Shown here: piece after piece, positions 44,770 through 56,700 of the stretch
How the letters are laid out: every line of letters starts with the position of its first letter
How positions within the stretch are numbered: position 1 is the stretch's first letter
DNA from: Theristus sp. LFF4_11
Lineage: Eukaryota > Nematoda > Chromadorea > Monhysterida > Xyalidae
DNA length: 64,000 nucleotides
Reading direction: 5' to 3'
NCBI GenBank assembly: GCA_030248135.1
Contig: JASANC010003299.1
Coordinates: 1 to 64,000 of the forward strand
The notes under the pieces: generated by a model
Told to the model about the DNA's origin: nothing
The model's database searches: none
What the model saw: the letters and a program-made list of their open reading frames with translations, nothing else
Program-made: the position numbers and the translations under genes

Positions 44770-47700
44770 ATGGCGGAACAACACCAGGAGATCACGAACA
44801 CGACCACCGGCGAGTACTCGTCGCGTGTGAGCACATACAAACGTGTGATCACGTCAACCGAGGTCAGCTATGCGACGCAAACGGCAACGTCCACTTATGA
44901 ACGCGAGGCGATCACTGAATACACGAGCTCTGGCGGTGTAAAAACGACCAGCAAGGAGGTGGTCACGGTCAGTTCACAACCCGAACGTCTGTTTTTTTTA
45001 TTGTTAAGCTGCATGCATGCACAATGTGTTGTAAAACGTGGTATGTTTTGCGATCTTACTTTTTGTCAATTTTTGGTCCTGCGACTGAATGCGTTTGCAG
45101 ACGCAGGAAGGAAAATAGTTTCAATCTTCATGTGGCAATTCAAAATAGCCCAGGGGATCCGGCCGTATTTAGGAGACTCGAATCACTTTACCAGCGTCAT
45201 GCATGAAACTGTTTACCTGTCTATGCGCGCATTGAGTCTCGGGGCCAAAATAAAGATACTGCTTTTGCTCATCCGAGGTGCTTTTGTTTGTGTTTTTATA
45301 CTGATTTGTGGTTTTTGTTGTTTATCTGTTGACATTGAGCTTTACCGTATTACCTCTATTAAACCCCCCCAAAATTAACCCCCCCCCAAATTAAACCCTT
45401 CCCCAAAAATAAACCCCCACCCCCTCGACAAGTTTCCAAATAATCCCCCCCCCAAAAATAATCCCCCATGGGGGATTATTGGAAACCTGTTTGAAACACA
45501 TACCCAGCGAATTCAGTGGCTGGTTGCAGTGAAAATGATGAAATTGTGCTACCAAAGGCCCCAAATGGGTGAGTTAGTGGTAATTTCATTACAAAAGGCT
45601 GTTACAAAAGGAAATCTCTGTGAAAAGTAGAAGTTTCTGCGACTTCCTTCTTGCCATGGAAGGTATTTTTGCCATTTTGCCCACCCCTAAAAATAGTTTC
45701 CAAATACCTAAACCCCCCCCCCAAAAAATAAAGCCCCCCCCCCAAAAATAAACCCCCACCCCCAGAAGTCGCTGAAGAAATAAACCCCCATGGGGGTTTA
45801 TTAGAGGTAATACGGTATTATTTTTACGGCACTTTTTCAATCTTATTCCAGGGAAGCGATGTGCGCAATCTGCCCGTTTACATAGCCATTCAGGAGTTTG
45901 TCCCTGAAGCGGGCGACAAAGATTCCATGCCGTTGGAACAAGGCCAAATCGTCGAAGTGCTCGACAACAAAAATCCTTCTTCGTGGCTGGTGCGCACAAA
46001 GGTGACTTCAACCAGGACCTTAGAAAGCGAAAAAATTAAAAAATAACTTGCATAATCAATCTTTAACGTCCATCTGGATAATATATACAACTAGCTGATT
46101 GGTTGGTTGCACATACGTGAAGTTGATGCATGCATGCATTCTCTGCAGGCATGTAAACTCCGAATCACAAATTTTTGGAAAGCATAAACAACACAGCAAT
46201 GCCATCACATAAATGCATGCATCAGCCTGCACAGATTGCATCCATCAACTGCACGTGTGTGCAACCAACCAATCAGTTAGTTGTATATAAAAAAATAAGC
46301 CAGATGGACTGTAGGAAGTAGTGGAAATGCAGAAGAGCAAAACATAGAACCTAGAACTGAGCATCCTAAACAGCAAAAAGCTTTGAAAAATTTCCAAAAG
46401 TGTTATAGATGGGTGTTACGCTTTTTAATGGTTTCCCAAGTTTGACACTGTAAAACGGTTCAACATTAACGGAGCGTTTAAAAGGTGTTCAGCATAAATG
46501 TTTGAAAACTATTAAAAAGCAAATTTGAAAAACAAGGTGGGTTACAGCTCTGCGATTTGCGTGATTATTTAATTTTTGCAGGCCAGACCAGCAAGAACTG
46601 GATGGGTTCCTGGATCGTATTTTGAGTCACCAACGGATTATTATAAGCAGCGACGACAGACACGCGAAATAGAGGGCGTCAGCGTAACCATGTCAGCAAC
46701 GGAAGAGGCGCTGATGAAGCGAGAGTAAGCTCATTTGTTCAATTCAAAATATTGTTTTATTCAAAATTTGTCACCCTTATGGCTTGGTGGAAGCGCGAGC
46801 GCATGGCTGTCTGTGCGATGCGTTCGCGGGATCGAGCCCCGCCGAAAACTGTATAAGCACTTGATGACAGTGGAAAACTCGATGGGCGGGTCGCCCTACG
46901 CGACCGCACTCTGTACGCTTTTCTGGATTTGCCCTGGCTAAAAACATCATCACCGTTCGGTTGTTCATTCGTCATAATTAGTTTGACCATTCACACCTGA
47001 AATCCACAAAGTTTTGGTTTTTGGTACGAAAAAATTTTGTTAAAAGTAATTGCTCGTATTTTTGTTATTGCCATTCTCTGCTGATGGTATTTCAGCAAAT
47101 AAGATTTATTTAATTTATTTTTTATTTCAGCACTGTCTATCAAGAATTGTTACGAACCGAAGAGGAATTCGTTGCGCAACTCCGCCATTTGATCGAAAAC
47201 TATTTACCAGTATTCGAAGCCGCTTCCACACCAGTTGAAATTCGGCATCTCAAGGATCAAATTGTTATTAATCTAAAGGAATTATACAATTTTCATGCGA
47301 AGTTCGAGCGATTTTTCAGTTTTTTTAGTCGCATGGTTTAACTTGTCACAACTTTGGCTTTGACTTCAAAGTCATGTGATTTTCAAAAGTGTCCGAACCC
47401 TAATTTTTTAGCGTTCTTCTGAAAGGACTACAGTATTATGCCGATGACCCCAGTAAAGTTGGACAAACCTTTTTACGATTGGTAAGCAATCGGTTACGAT
47501 TTGCAGTTTTTATTTTCCTCAACATGATTTTACGATTTGCAGTTTTTATTTTCCTCAACGTGATCCGATTTTTTGTCGAGATGGTACAACTCGCTTTTTA
47601 TAGGAACGCGATTTTGATCACCATGTCAGATACTGCAGAGATGAACCAGAGGCCGAACGGCTCCTCCAGCAAACAGAAGTTAAGCAGTTTTTTGACGTAA

Positions 47701-50700
47701 GTGTTGCATATTTAATTTAGTTTGCACAACTTAAAACGCGCATTTGCGCTCACCGTTTTTAATTTGTTTGTGATATGTTCCAGAAAGTATCGGGCAAAGT
47801 CGAATCGGGAGACAAGAAACTCTTCGACTACTTACAAGAAGTTCGCCACCGATTGCAAAGTTATCAGCAGTATTTCAAAGTACGGGTTATGTTATATAAA
47901 AGCTCTGTTTGAATTCATGGGTCTGAAAGCTAGGTAATGATATGAGCTGTTGGCGAATCTTGTTTCATTTCGTTGTCACTTTATACATTTAATGAACGTT
48001 CAATTGTTCTCTTAACGCAAGCGTTTTCAGGAATTTATAAAGTACTCGGCGCGAGCGGATATGAGTACAAAAAGTCTACAACGCGCCTTAGAACTGATGC
48101 TAAGCGTTCCACAGCGTGCACACGATCTCAGCTACATACGCAACATACACGGCAGCCCAACCGATGTCGTCAAACTTGGCCGCTTGCTTAGACACGTATG
48201 TTGTGCTTTGATACTTTGCTGTGTACCGGGTATTTTACTAAAAACGTCAAAAAACTTTTCCGGCCGTAATTTACCAATACATTTTTTTCGCGCCGAAATT
48301 TTCACCAACAAAGCCATGCATTGTGTCAATATTTTAGCCAAAACGAAGCATTCTAGTAACCACAACGCGCGAGTGAACTGTGAAATTCGATTTCAATAAA
48401 TTTACTTCTGTGTGTGTGCAAATCTCAAAGAAAATCTCAAAGTTTTATGAAATTTGAGCCTCGAATTAAAATTAAATGTGGTTAAAACTAGAGTTGGCGA
48501 TTCTGGCCGAAATTGTGGCACAATGCATGGTAAGGACGTTTTTACTATTGGTGAAAATTTTAATGTGTAAGAATGATGTAGTGGGAAAATACGGTAGGAA
48601 GAGTTTTTGGACGTTTTTTAAACACCCTGTCAATATTATCATAGGATCAATTCGTGTAACTTCTTTGCAGGATATTAATAAAAGTGACATGTTTTTACCA
48701 TTATGTTTGATGACACCATCACGAATTTGCTTCTGCCATTTGCTTGTTTTTGTGCACATTTAATTTTTACGTTTACAATGTATTTCAGGAGCAATTTGTC
48801 GTTTGGGAAAATAGCAAAACCGGTCAAGGTAGTCTGCGATACTTATTTTTGTTCAAGTCGCGCATTATTATGACGGAACTCATAGCGCCTGAGGATCCTG
48901 AAGATCTACCTGAGTTCAAACACGTCCACACCGTTCGGGTTTGTTGCGGTTGCGCTTGTGAACATTTTTTATTGCTAGAATCGCAATCTATAAACCAGAT
49001 GATGAAGTGGTAGAAATCTCAATTCTAAATTGAAACGTTATTTGAGCTGAATATTTTTGGTTTCAGCTCGATAAATACGATATTAATGAGAGCGCTACTG
49101 ATGCGGACGTTTTTGTGATGGCGCCCACCGATTTGACCGCAAGCTTACCTACATTTTATCTGAAGCCAGCAGATGAGTCAGCGGCTGAGTATGCGCGACA
49201 AGCGTGGATGAAAGAAATAATTGAAATGAAAGCCACTGCACGTACGTTACTGTCTTTCATTTATCAGTTTTTTTTAATTTTGCTTTTGATTTTTTGTTTT
49301 GCTGGCTTTTGAGCAAACAAAATAGGGGCAGTATTGTACCGACAAAATAAAAAAAACCATCGGCCAGGCACTTGAATCGAAATTTAAAAAAACTAAACGT
49401 TAGCTTTCAATGTTTAAAACTTTGATGGCATGAAAACACAAACAGTTAAAAGCAAAATGAGTGCCACATTCAAGTGAAAACTATTCAAGTGCTACCTGAT
49501 GTTTTTTTCATTTTCACTGTATATTCAGTGAAAGGCAAACCAGTCGTTTTTTTTCGAAACCAACGGGACGAACATCTTAGCAGCTCGAGCAAATAAATGT
49601 TTTTATCATTGTATTTTTGCTATGTTAACAACAAGATTTTGGAAGTGCAAGAGACCAAGTGCACACCCCTTGAGTGTAGCGAGAATCAGTAACGCAAAAG
49701 TTTTAGACATGCTTTTCGCACTTCGGCCAGAATTCGCAAAAATGTTCGGTAGCTGGTATAGCGTTGAGAGTGAACACAAACACGGCGTGCATATTCTTGG
49801 AACAACAGCTGTTCTTAAATGGTCCATTCTTGCTGCGACACAAACGCTGTGCCGTGCGCAACTTGCGTACTCGTACACAAGTTTTCTTCGCTCGTGCCCC
49901 TTTTTGCACCCACAGCTCATCATAGAGCCACGTTTCAACCGTGAACTAGCTTATCATATAACAACTAACTAGCAGCTAGCAACCAACCGAATGTATGCTG
50001 GGTGTCATAGCTGCTGCGTGTCCGTTGTTGATCATATAACCGGCACCGGGCGCCACCGAAGCAAATAAAATCACCATCTCGATGTCTAACCCTTAAAATA
50101 TTATGTTGAAGTTTTGTGGTACCAAATCGTCTTTGTTGTTTGGGGCTTCTATTCTGCGACAGGTCGCTTCTACTCCGTTTTGTTTTCGAATCTTAATCAC
50201 CGTTTTTTCTTGTGTTTGATGTTGTCTTGTCACAACATTTTACACCAATTTGGATTTACCAAAAATGTACTTTTCGTGTTTTTTCACGCGTTTGAGATTC
50301 GGACTTAACCATTTAAAGGACGTTGTTGTTTTGCTTTAAGTGATACCTAAATTTAATATTTTTCAGCGAATACTTAGTTATTTCCCTGAATATGTGAACT
50401 GATTAAGATTTAATTGATTGAGCGACGGACTCAGGAATTCACCCAAGAGCCTTCGGACCAGTACGTCTAAACGTCTGTCAGTCACAAAGATTCAAATGTA
50501 GTTTCGTCGAACGATATGTGCAAGCGCGACTTTGCGGGTTGTACTACTAACTCGCGGTAGCGCTGCTGGGAGGCTGTTGCTGTCAACGTGTTTTTTTACA
50601 CTATTCTATTTTTAATTATGCTGTTGGACCGTCGTTCTATTTTGATAACATTTGTATTACGCCCGCAATTCGCTTGATATACTACGGCTACTTCACTGCT

Positions 50701-53700
50701 TTCGCACTATACGCGTTATTCCAAAACCAAAATTCGAACATTAGCTAAGAAAAACAGCTAGCAATTAGTTACCGACAATGGAAAGTGACTCAGAGCATCC
50801 AAAACCAGAACAGGAAAGCGACTCAGAAACACTAACTGATGAGAGTTCAGAGTGCAGCTTGTGTCGTCAAGGTATAGAGCATGATACATCCGATGAGGAG
50901 GGAGGCCAGAACGAAGACGCAGAACCTAAGGCAATATTAACACTTTATTTGCTCGAGCTGGAGGATGCTGGTTACGGTGGACTGGAGTTAATCGATCCAG
51001 CTATATGGGGTAAGCTGGGTGAATTTACTGTGTATATTTTTTTTTATCTAGAAGCCGAAGAAGACATGGACACCGAAACAGGAACCGAGTTCATTGATCT
51101 CACCGATGTGCGAAGTGAATTCTCTGAGTATTCGTCGACATCACGTAAAAGCTCACGGGTGGAAGGTGAACGGGATCAGTTTGTGAATTCTGCCCACCAA
51201 ACACAGTCATAATAAAAAACATATGCCATATCGATACGAAAATGTTCTTTTCGACAAAAAAAGTAGAATTTAATTTTGGCTGAACAGAAGTTTTCTGTTC
51301 TAGGCGCCGATGAAGGCCCACCGAGAAAGAAAACAAAAAGTCCACCAGTGATCTCACCGTCAGCATCGTCAGCGAGTTTATACAGCGGAAGCAGCGGCGA
51401 CTATGGTAATGAATTTTACCATTTTTAAATTGATGTTAAACTTTAAAAAGAATTGATGTTGCTTTGAGATCAGATTTTATGCACACTTTGAAAAAAATAC
51501 GTGTGGTGTTGCTAATTACTAATTTCTGTTCAGCCAGCAGTGCCGGAGGCACAACGTTGGATATGCAGGGAACTAAAGTCACCCGTACACAGTATGGTTT
51601 CCGATCGCTGCAAGAATCAACTGCCAAGATGTGTCTCAAAGTTACTGGTTATCCGCTGCCTAACATTACTTGGTAAGGGTTTCAGGTGTGAATTATTTTA
51701 GAAATTGTTGTCAACTTAAGTAAGGAAGATCGATGCAGTACAAATAAAACCAAGGTCGTACTCAGAACTAGATAAGTTACGTTTTCAGCTAGAACTCTCA
51801 GCAATGGTAGAATTTGCTGTGCCGTTTGTTATGTTAAAATTTCTCGGATCAAAGGCTTAAGGCACACAACAGCAGACATTTGCAGCCATTGATTTCGCAT
51901 GTGTGACGCATATAAAACATCAGCCCAAATATGCAAAGCTGTGCTGTGTGTAAAAGGACATAATTCGCACAATAAAATATGTTGTTATTTTAATTTTCTT
52001 GGAACAAGAACTGGAGAGGCTGCAGAAATGAAGAAGACAGACGAACTCGTTGAACCTAATCACTGTTTCTTCTGACACAAAACAATTTTTGCAATCCTCT
52101 TCAAAAAATTGTTTGAGAGAACCCTGAATTTAAAGAACTGCTTCAAACTTCGAAGATAAGGCGTTCACAAAATTTTCAGGCTGCTAAAATCAGTGCATTT
52201 TGCATCTGACGTAATGCAGCACACGCGTCACATAGAATGCACATCAAACTGAACGTTTTAATTGTTTGTTGTTCTGTGACCAATAGCATTAGCTGAAGAA
52301 CAATACAACAATTGTGACACAAGAAATGGCAGCAGAAGTTTCAGCTCAAAACTCAGACTATCAACCATTTACTTTTTGACGTTTCTATTTTATTACTCCG
52401 TGCACTTCTGTGAACCACAAGATATTTCTCTGCAGGTTTAAAGACGACGTTGAACTCCATGAGGACGAGCGACACAAATTTTATGCTGATGATGACGGTT
52501 TTTTTGCTTTAACCATCGATCCGGTTAAAGTTGAAGACACCGGGAAATACTCGTGTGTGGCTAGCAACGAGTATGGTCAAGCTACCACGTCTGCATTCTT
52601 TCGCGTTGTCAAGCGTATGTCACCATTTACCACATGTAATCTGCACCATTTCACTTCTCAATAATACTAAGCGAAACTACATATTTCAGTTGAACGCGAA
52701 ATTATGCATCCGAAGTTTATACGGGAAATCAAAGATGTTGAAATCGATGAGGGTGAGACTGCAATATTTGACACTGAGGTGGACGGCTGGCCAGAACCGG
52801 AACTGACTTGGTTGGTCGATGATCAAATCATCCATCCATCAAACGACTTCAAGATTGAATACGACGGACAAAAGGTGAGTAGTGAACTGTTTTCGAATGA
52901 ACAGTTTAATCAAGAATTGACAAATAGTGCATCCGTGATACCAGGCGAGACTGACTATTCGCGACGCGCAAGCCGATGACACGGGATCGTATTCCGTTCG
53001 TATCACAAACGACCAAGGCATCGCGGAATCAAAAGCTAAACTAATCGTCAGCGCTGATCCTGATAAAAACAAATGTGCGCCAGAGTTTCAGCAATGTATC
53101 GAAGATGTCGAATGCTGGGAAGGAGATACCGTGAAGTTCAAAGTAAGTGTCAACGTATGATATTTTAATTTTATAACCCGTTTTTTAGTTTCCATTAGTC
53201 TTGTTTTAGCCAAGCACTACTACCATCAAACATAATTCAATGACACATTGACAGGCGGTCTGCACTGGTGACCCAGTACCACAAGTTGTATGGCTGACGA
53301 ATGGTGTTCCAATCACGCCATCAGATAAGATTAAAATGATCGCGGAAGATGGAATATACATGGTAATCATCACCGATGTGAGCAAGCATTTCGATGGCAA
53401 CGTCACGTGTCAGGCTTCTAATCGCCTTGGGGAATCCACGTGTAATGCTACACTAACTGTGCGTATTCGTGAAACACCGCCAAAGTTTGTTCGTCCGCTG
53501 CAAGAGCAGTCAGCCAAAACAAAGGAACGTGTCGTGTTCGAATGTGAGGTCACTGGCAGTCCTGATCCGGCGGTCACTTGGACAACGAACGGTCGACCGG
53601 TCGACAACAACACGGACGGCATTGCAATTATCGCGGCAAATAATGTGCATCGTTTAGTCGTTGAAAGTGTCAAACCATTGGATGCCTGTGAAGTGGTGGC

Positions 53701-56700
53701 CAAGGCAACCAACAAAATGGGTTCCGTCGAGAGCAAAGCTAAATTGATTGTACAAGAGGTGCAAGCGCCAAAATTTGTGAAACCGCTCGTCAGCACGCAG
53801 CTGAACGACAAAGATGCCGTCGAATTATCGGTGAAAGTGTCCAGTGATAATCCAGCTAAAATCACGTGGTTATTGAACGATAAACCACTAAAAGATGGAG
53901 TGGATGGCGTGATAATCATCGATAATGGTGACGGTCAGCATTCATTGAAACTGCCACCAGGCACTGTAAAAAGTGGTGACAAAGTTGAGTGCCAAGCAGC
54001 CAATGACGACGGTAGTGCCAGCACAGATTGTGACCTCACAGTAACACCGACTACAGAGCCACCAAAAATTACGACACCATTAAAAGATCTTAGCGTCACA
54101 GAAGGTGCCACTATCACAACTGCCACAGTGACAACAAGTGGCAAACCAACACCGACGTTCATTTGGTCACTTAATGGTAAACAATTGTCGGACGCAAGTG
54201 ATGGAGTAAAAATTACTTCAGGTGACGGAAAATCTCAACTGACCATTTCTCCTAGCCAATTATCTCATGCTGGTACATTGAAGTGCATTGCCGAAAATAA
54301 GACTGGTTCAGCCGAGACCAGCTGTACCATAAAAGTTGCTAGGAAGGCGTTACCCCCCTCGTTCAGCAGTCGGCCAGGCAACGAGTCAGCAACTGTTGGT
54401 GACGTTGTTGAGTTTGATGCTCACGTGGAGGGAGACCCAGCGCCAAAAGTCACTTGGTTTATCAACGGAAAACCTGCAGAATCTTTGGGCGGTGAAATGT
54501 CGTTCAAAGATGGCAAAGCAGTTTTAAAGATTCCTGCAGCAAAGCTCGATCACACTGGTACCGTGACTTGTAAAGCTGAAAACGAAGCTGGCGCCGTCGA
54601 GTGCAGTGCAAAATTGACTGTCAAAGAGCGCACCGAGGCGCCGAAGTTTACAAAAGAACTTAGTGAACAGATGGTAAACGAGGGTGACAATGTGAAATGG
54701 TCTGCTGCTGTCACTGGTATACCGGAACCCAATGTCAAATGGTTTGTAAACAACAAAGAGCTCAAATCTGGTGCAAAAATTAAAATATCGCATAAAGCAA
54801 ATGAACATGCGCTAACTATTGATGAAATTACCCCAGAAATGACTGGTACCGTAGAATGTCATGCTGAAAATGTAGCTGGCAAAGCTACAAGCAAAGCGTC
54901 AGTCGGAGTTACAAAGAAGAAAGTTGGAAAGAAGCCAGAGTTTCAGTCTCAACTGTCTCCCTTGGAGTTGACCGAAGGCGACACACTGCGTACTAAAGTG
55001 CTTATTAGTGGTGATCCAGAACCACAAGCCAAATGGTATATCAACGATGAACTGGTTGTGAAGACTGAAGACACGGATATAACTTGCGATAACGGAGTAT
55101 ACGTGCTCGAGATCCGCGGTGCGTCGGCTGCGATGACCGGAAAACTGCGGTGTGTTGCGTTCAACAAAATGGGCGAAGCACAACAAGACACTAAACTAAC
55201 GGTTACTCGGCCGATTCCTGTCGAATTTGAACAGTCTTTGTCGGACGCGACCTGTCGTGAGGGCGACACGCTCAAGTTGAAAGCAGTGCTACTGGGCGAA
55301 CCGACACCGGATGTAACGTGGTATGTGAACGGCAAGAAACTGGTCGAATCGGCAAAGGTCAAGATTCAGTCGAGTAAAGGAACGTATACGGTTGTCATCA
55401 AAGACATTACGTGCGACTACAGCGGCACGGTGTTGTGCAAAGCGATCAACGATTATGGTGAAGCATCATCGTCGGCTAAGCTGTTGGTGCTGCCACGAGG
55501 TGAACCACCGGACTTCACTGAATGGATGTCGAACGTATCGGTACGAGAGGGCGGTTCTGTAACGCATCGTGTTGTGTTCACTGGCAAGCCGACACCGGTC
55601 ATTCGTTGGTGGATCAATGACGGCGAAGTGCGTCACGGCGACCCGGGGGTTGAGATACGCACGGTGGGCAACGTTTGCACAATGACAATCGACAACTTTT
55701 CGGCCAAACATGTTGGTGAAGTTATTTGCCAAGCAGAGAACGATGCAGGAGAAGTCAGCTGTACCGCCCAACAACTGTTAATGGACGACGTTTCAGAAGA
55801 TGATGCGTTTGCAGAGGCCACCGAAATTGCAGATGATGCAGCAACCGAGGGCGATGACGACATAACCATGGAGGTACCGGCTTTTTCTGTTATTTTTTAA
55901 ATTTATTACAAAATTGCATTTAGTGTTCTATCTACATGTCTTTTTTGAAAGGTGCACATTCTCTTTAACTTCAGGAAGATTTACCAACGGCACGCGCTGT
56001 TACACCTATTCAAGCGCCAAAGTTTATAACGAAGTTAAAGGATATCAAAATCAAAAAGGGCCAACAAGCGATTTTTGAGTGTCACGTGCCGGACATCAAA
56101 GGGGTCGTTGTGAAATGGTGAGCGAAACTACTGTAGAACCTGTATATTTGGTAAATGGTTTTGCTGAATTTATTATAAAAACATGCTACGTTTTATTTTG
56201 TCAGGCTAAAAGACGGAAAAGAAGTCGAAATGGTCGCGCGCATCAGATGCAACGCAGTTACTCGGGATGACCACGTTGTTCAACAACTGATCATATCTGA
56301 CGCTGATTATTCGGACGCTGGACGTTACGAATGCATTTTGATAAACGACGCTGGTCAAGAAATCAGTGCTGCGCAATTGACAGTCATTAGTATGTTTGAA
56401 ACGTAAATTTGAGCAAAAAACTAACACTGTAACTATTTTCGGTGGTGGCGCTTGTCTTCTCGTTTCTGGTGTGCTTTTCTATGAACTTTCATTTGCTTCA
56501 TCTTCACTGTCTCAAAGCATTTTCATTTCCTACTATCCTGTATCAACAATGTTGCATTTCAGCCGAAGATGTTGCTCCATCGGTAAGTAAAGGTTTGGTC
56601 GACGTCACCATAAAGGAGCAGGAAACGGCAAAATTTGAATGCACGATCAAGGGTCAACCAAAGCCCGACATTGTTTGGTACAAAGAAGCTATAAAGATAA

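Larger units (their letters stand above)
44770..51405 (+). other. unc-89: UNC-89 N-terminal block: SH3, RhoGEF (DH), PH, linker
   Basis: Exons: 44770-44967, 45852-46001, 46582-46724, 47131-47301, 47412-47481, 47604-47696, 47784-47879, 48031-48195, 48789-48938, 49067-49241, 51052-51165, 51304-51405. The SH3 domain (residues about 70-135) has LPVYIAIQEF, LEQGQIVEVLD, SWLVRT and GWVPGSYFE. The DH domain starts YQELLRTEEEFVAQL and contains LYNFHANVLLKGLQYY and KSLQRALELMLSVPQRAHDL. The PH domain spans exons 9-10 (EQFVVWENS, RYLFLFKSRIIM, KYDINES). The linker keeps SEFSEYSSTSRKSSR and GPPRKKTKSPPVISP, matching the worm protein. The DH module probably activates a Rho GTPase. Confidence 0.93.

Noticed and set aside
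46779..46850. A functional tRNA gene.
   Set aside because: The acceptor stem does not pair and the D loop is too short, although both boxes and the T arm are good.
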